DNA from: Hyunsoonleella jejuensis
Lineage (GTDB): Bacteria > Bacteroidota > Bacteroidia > Flavobacteriales > Flavobacteriaceae
Assembly (NCBI RefSeq): GCF_900111025.1
Contig: NZ_FOFN01000001.1
Coordinates: forward strand, 124,001-188,000
Length of the DNA: 64,000 nucleotides
Direction of reading: 5' to 3'
This document shows, piece by piece, positions 61,795 to 64,000 of the stretch (its first letter is position 1; each line of letters opens with the position of its first letter). A model generated the notes under the pieces. It was given only the letters and a program-made list of their open reading frames with translations. It searched no databases and was not told the DNA's origin. The position numbers were made by a program, and so were the translations under genes.

Positions 61795-63963
61795 CTAATC
61801 CTTTTTAAGAGTTACTATCACTTTAGTTCCCACGTCTTCTTCATCTTGAAAATCATCAACAAACACATCTACTTTGTCTTTATACATGTCGTTTAAAATA
61901 GCTACACGTTTTTTAATATTCCCCATACCTTTTGAGTTCTGCTTCTTTTGGTTTTCTGTTTTAAGTGCTTTTGATTTTTTACGTCCAATACCATCATCGG
62001 TAATCGTGATTTTTATTTCATTCTCGTTTTCTTGAGAAATATTAATAGTAAGATGCCCTTTTTCTCTTTTGTAGCGCAACCCATGCCACACCGCGTTTTC
62101 AATATAAGGTTGTAATAACATTGGCGGAATTACAAAATCGGCTACCCTTATTTTGTCATCTACATGAATGGCGTAATCAAACTTATCTTTAAATCTAAAA
62201 TGCTCTAATTGCGTATATAACTGCAACAATTCGATTTCTTTTTCTAACGGAATAAAATCTTCTTCACTATTCTCTAAAACAGCGCGCATTAGTTTAGAAA
62301 AATCGGTTAAATATTTATTCGCTGTTCTTTCATCATTGGATGCAATAAAGCTGTTTACAGAGTTTAAGGCATTAAAAATAAAATGCGGATTCATTTGACT
62401 ACGTAACGATTTTAAAGCCAGCAAATTATTAGCCAAACGTTGCTGACGAATGTATTTGTACATTAAAAATGCTACTAAAAGCAATAAAAACAGTCCTCCC
62501 ATAAGCGAGTAAATAATTACTTTTTGACGTTTAGATTGCTCTACCGTTAATTGGTATTGGCTCTCTGAAAGTTCACGATCGCTCTCTAAACTAGTAATCC
62601 TATTTTGTTTTGTGTTTAAATCTTTCCTGAAACGCGTTATTTGAGATATCTCCTGCTCTTTTTTTCTGTATAATTTATCTACCACATCTACATACTCTTG
62701 GTAAGCCGCTAATGCTTTTGTGAAATCTCCAGTGGTTCTATAAACTTCCGATAATTTTCTCGTGGCGTCTTTTTGAACCACCAGGTCTTCTTTAGTTTCA
62801 GCTTCTTCAATACTTTCTTCAAGGAAATTAATAGCATTCCCAAAGTCCTTTTGTTGTAAATAAGCATTCCCTATCTTATATTTTTGCTTTTGCGATGTGA
62901 GCGCACTTTCATTATTTGGTACTGAATCTGTTTCTATCTCAATATCATTAATATCATTTAAGGCTTGTTTTCTTAATTCAATTTCATCTGAAAAATTATT
63001 TACTTTATTTTGAAAATCGGCCACTTTCACCTTCTCTTCTACCGCTCTCTTCTTATTTTGCGTACTGGCCAATTTTAGCGATTTATCAAAATACACTTCG
63101 GCCTCCACTACTTCACCCTTGCTACTGTATACTTCAGCAATTTTAGAATTTAAATCGGTAATTTTTGGAGCTATTAAATGTTTTTGTGAAATCTCCAACC
63201 CGCTATTATACGCTCCGAGGGACCTGTCGAATGCACCAGTGCTTTTATAAACATCGCCTAAACCTTCATAAAGCTTTACCAATTGATAATTAGACAATGT
63301 GCTTTTATCAACATTGTTATATTCTTGGATACTCTCCTGGTAATTTTCGTTTAAACGATAAGCCTTTGCCAATTTTAAACGTGTTTCATTACTATTTTTA
63401 CTTTGTAAGCTAATGCGGTAATTAGAAATGGCTAAATCGAACTGTTCCCAATACATATAGATATCGCCAAGTACTTCGTAAGCATCACCATTTTCCTTTT
63501 TTGAAGTGCTTGCTTCCAAAGCATCAGCTACAAACTGAATACTCTTCTTAGCATCTTTTTTAAGGTACGCTTCAGCAGAATCGATGTACCAATTAAATTG
63601 GGATTCGCTACGACTTTTATAGCGCTTAAACTTTGTGGTTTCTGTATTTGGTTCTACCTGAACCGTAATACGCTCATTACTTTGAATAGTATAATAAATG
63701 GTTTCAAAATCTTTATGCCTAATAGTAAGTTGGTCTCCTTTTCTGGCTTCAATTCTAAACGCTCCAAAAATATCTGTTGTGGTATACTGGCCTCCATTTA
63801 TTTGAATATTTACATTAGGGATAGGGTTTCGCGTATCCTGCTCTATCACAGAACCACGCACTGTAAATCTTTGAGAATTATCTAGAATATTATTTTGTGC
63901 ATTTAGGTTTACCCCAATAAACACAAGCAATAAAAACGATATGTATTTAAAATAAAATTGCAT
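61795..63963 (-). CDS. TPR-containing LytS-type histidine kinase with regulatory beta-sandwich
   Basis: A 722-residue sensor kinase. A signal peptide (ends LNAQ) precedes a carboxypeptidase-regulatory-like domain (about residues 32-105: VRGSVIEQDTRNPIPNVNI). Periplasmic TPR repeats (about 125-430), a coiled coil and one membrane segment (482-503) follow. The cytoplasmic His_kinase domain has His527 in QMNPHFIFNALNSVN. An ATPase domain follows with NAVWHGLRYK, DDGIGRKKSK and GMGNIKKRV. It should phosphorylate the adjacent LytTR regulator. The signal is unknown; the TPR and beta-sandwich parts suggest it senses a periplasmic protein or envelope state. Confidence 0.92.
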   Translation of the reverse strand: MQFYFKYISFLLLVFIGVNLNAQNNILDNSQRFTVRGSVIEQDTRNPIPNVNIQINGGQYTTTDIFGAFRIEARKGDQLTIRHKDFETIYYTIQSNERITVQVEPNTETTKFKRYKSRSESQFNWYIDSAEAYLKKDAKKSIQFVADALEASTSKKENGDAYEVLGDIYMYWEQFDLAISNYRISLQSKNSNETRLKLAKAYRLNENYQESIQEYNNVDKSTLSNYQLVKLYEGLGDVYKSTGAFDRSLGAYNSGLEISQKHLIAPKITDLNSKIAEVYSSKGEVVEAEVYFDKSLKLASTQNKKRAVEEKVKVADFQNKVNNFSDEIELRKQALNDINDIEIETDSVPNNESALTSQKQKYKIGNAYLQQKDFGNAINFLEESIEEAETKEDLVVQKDATRKLSEVYRTTGDFTKALAAYQEYVDVVDKLYRKKEQEISQITRFRKDLNTKQNRITSLESDRELSESQYQLTVEQSKRQKVIIYSLMGGLFLLLLVAFLMYKYIRQQRLANNLLALKSLRSQMNPHFIFNALNSVNSFIASNDERTANKYLTDFSKLMRAVLENSEEDFIPLEKEIELLQLYTQLEHFRFKDKFDYAIHVDDKIRVADFVIPPMLLQPYIENAVWHGLRYKREKGHLTINISQENENEIKITITDDGIGRKKSKALKTENQKKQNSKGMGNIKKRVAILNDMYKDKVDVFVDDFQDEEDVGTKVIVTLKKD

Positions 63964-64000
63964 ATATTATTTTACAATAGCTAAACTTACGCACTTTCGT

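Overview
The window is a chromosomal segment of a member of the Bacteroidetes, almost certainly the family Flavobacteriaceae. The evidence is the low GC content, the TonB-dependent receptors with carboxypeptidase-regulatory N-terminal domains, a metalloprotease with a C-terminal type IX secretion sorting domain, promoters of the form TTG-N20-22-TAnnTTTG, start regions without Shine-Dalgarno sequences, and a gene order (pdxJ / CBS protein-nadK-DUF6089-uppS-bamA-skp-skp-murI) typical of that family. I see no rRNA, tRNA, CRISPR array, transposase or prophage.

Layout. 1-7.7 kb: a ClC channel cut by the window edge, small membrane proteins and lipoproteins, a HupE/UreJ protein, a dCMP-deaminase-like protein overlapping an S41 protease, a marC operon ending in an unusually short flavoprotein, and a DUF3109 protein. 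7.7-11.3 kb: a 480-bp repeat-containing leader followed by nrdB-nrdA, a class I ribonucleotide reductase whose ATP-cone sits on the small subunit and not the large one. 11.3-17.3 kb: RDD protein, OmpA-like lipoprotein, Na/phosphate cotransporter with a PhoU-like tail, and an outer-membrane beta-barrel receptor. 17.3-26.6 kb: a probable phosphate island, with a Pit transporter and a phosphate-type porin in one operon, a small MORN-repeat protein, a TonB receptor next to a beta-helix surface lipoprotein, and a free-standing carboxypeptidase-regulatory domain. Tandem AATGTTA repeats with the 7-4-7 spacing of Pho boxes recur in this island. 26.6-51.7 kb: housekeeping genes (dgt, dxs, tadA, ald, serS, ribF, pth, clpX, clpP, tig, pdxJ) mixed with a membrane-anchored MutS-like ATPase, a SemiSWEET transporter, a TPR protein, an HTTM protein, a secreted metalloprotease and a MORN-TonB fusion. 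51.7-60.2 kb: nadK, uppS, bamA, two Skp/OmpH chaperones and murI, an envelope-biogenesis cluster. 60.2-64 kb: a gamma carbonic anhydrase and a LytTR response regulator with its TPR-bearing histidine kinase.

The observations I consider most worth following are: (1) candidate phosphate-responsive operators shared by the island at 17-26.6 kb; (2) a 5' leader of the porin-Pit operon with a 17-bp perfect inverted repeat that encloses a terminator and ends 7 nt before the start codon; (3) three copies of a modular structured intergenic element (resembling, from memory, the Flavo-1 RNA motif) that keep conserved ends but carry different hairpin inserts; (4) the NrdB ATP-cone and its repeat-bearing leader; and (5) a ClC protein with Gln at the gating-glutamate position. 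All identifications come from reading the sequence. No database search was run.
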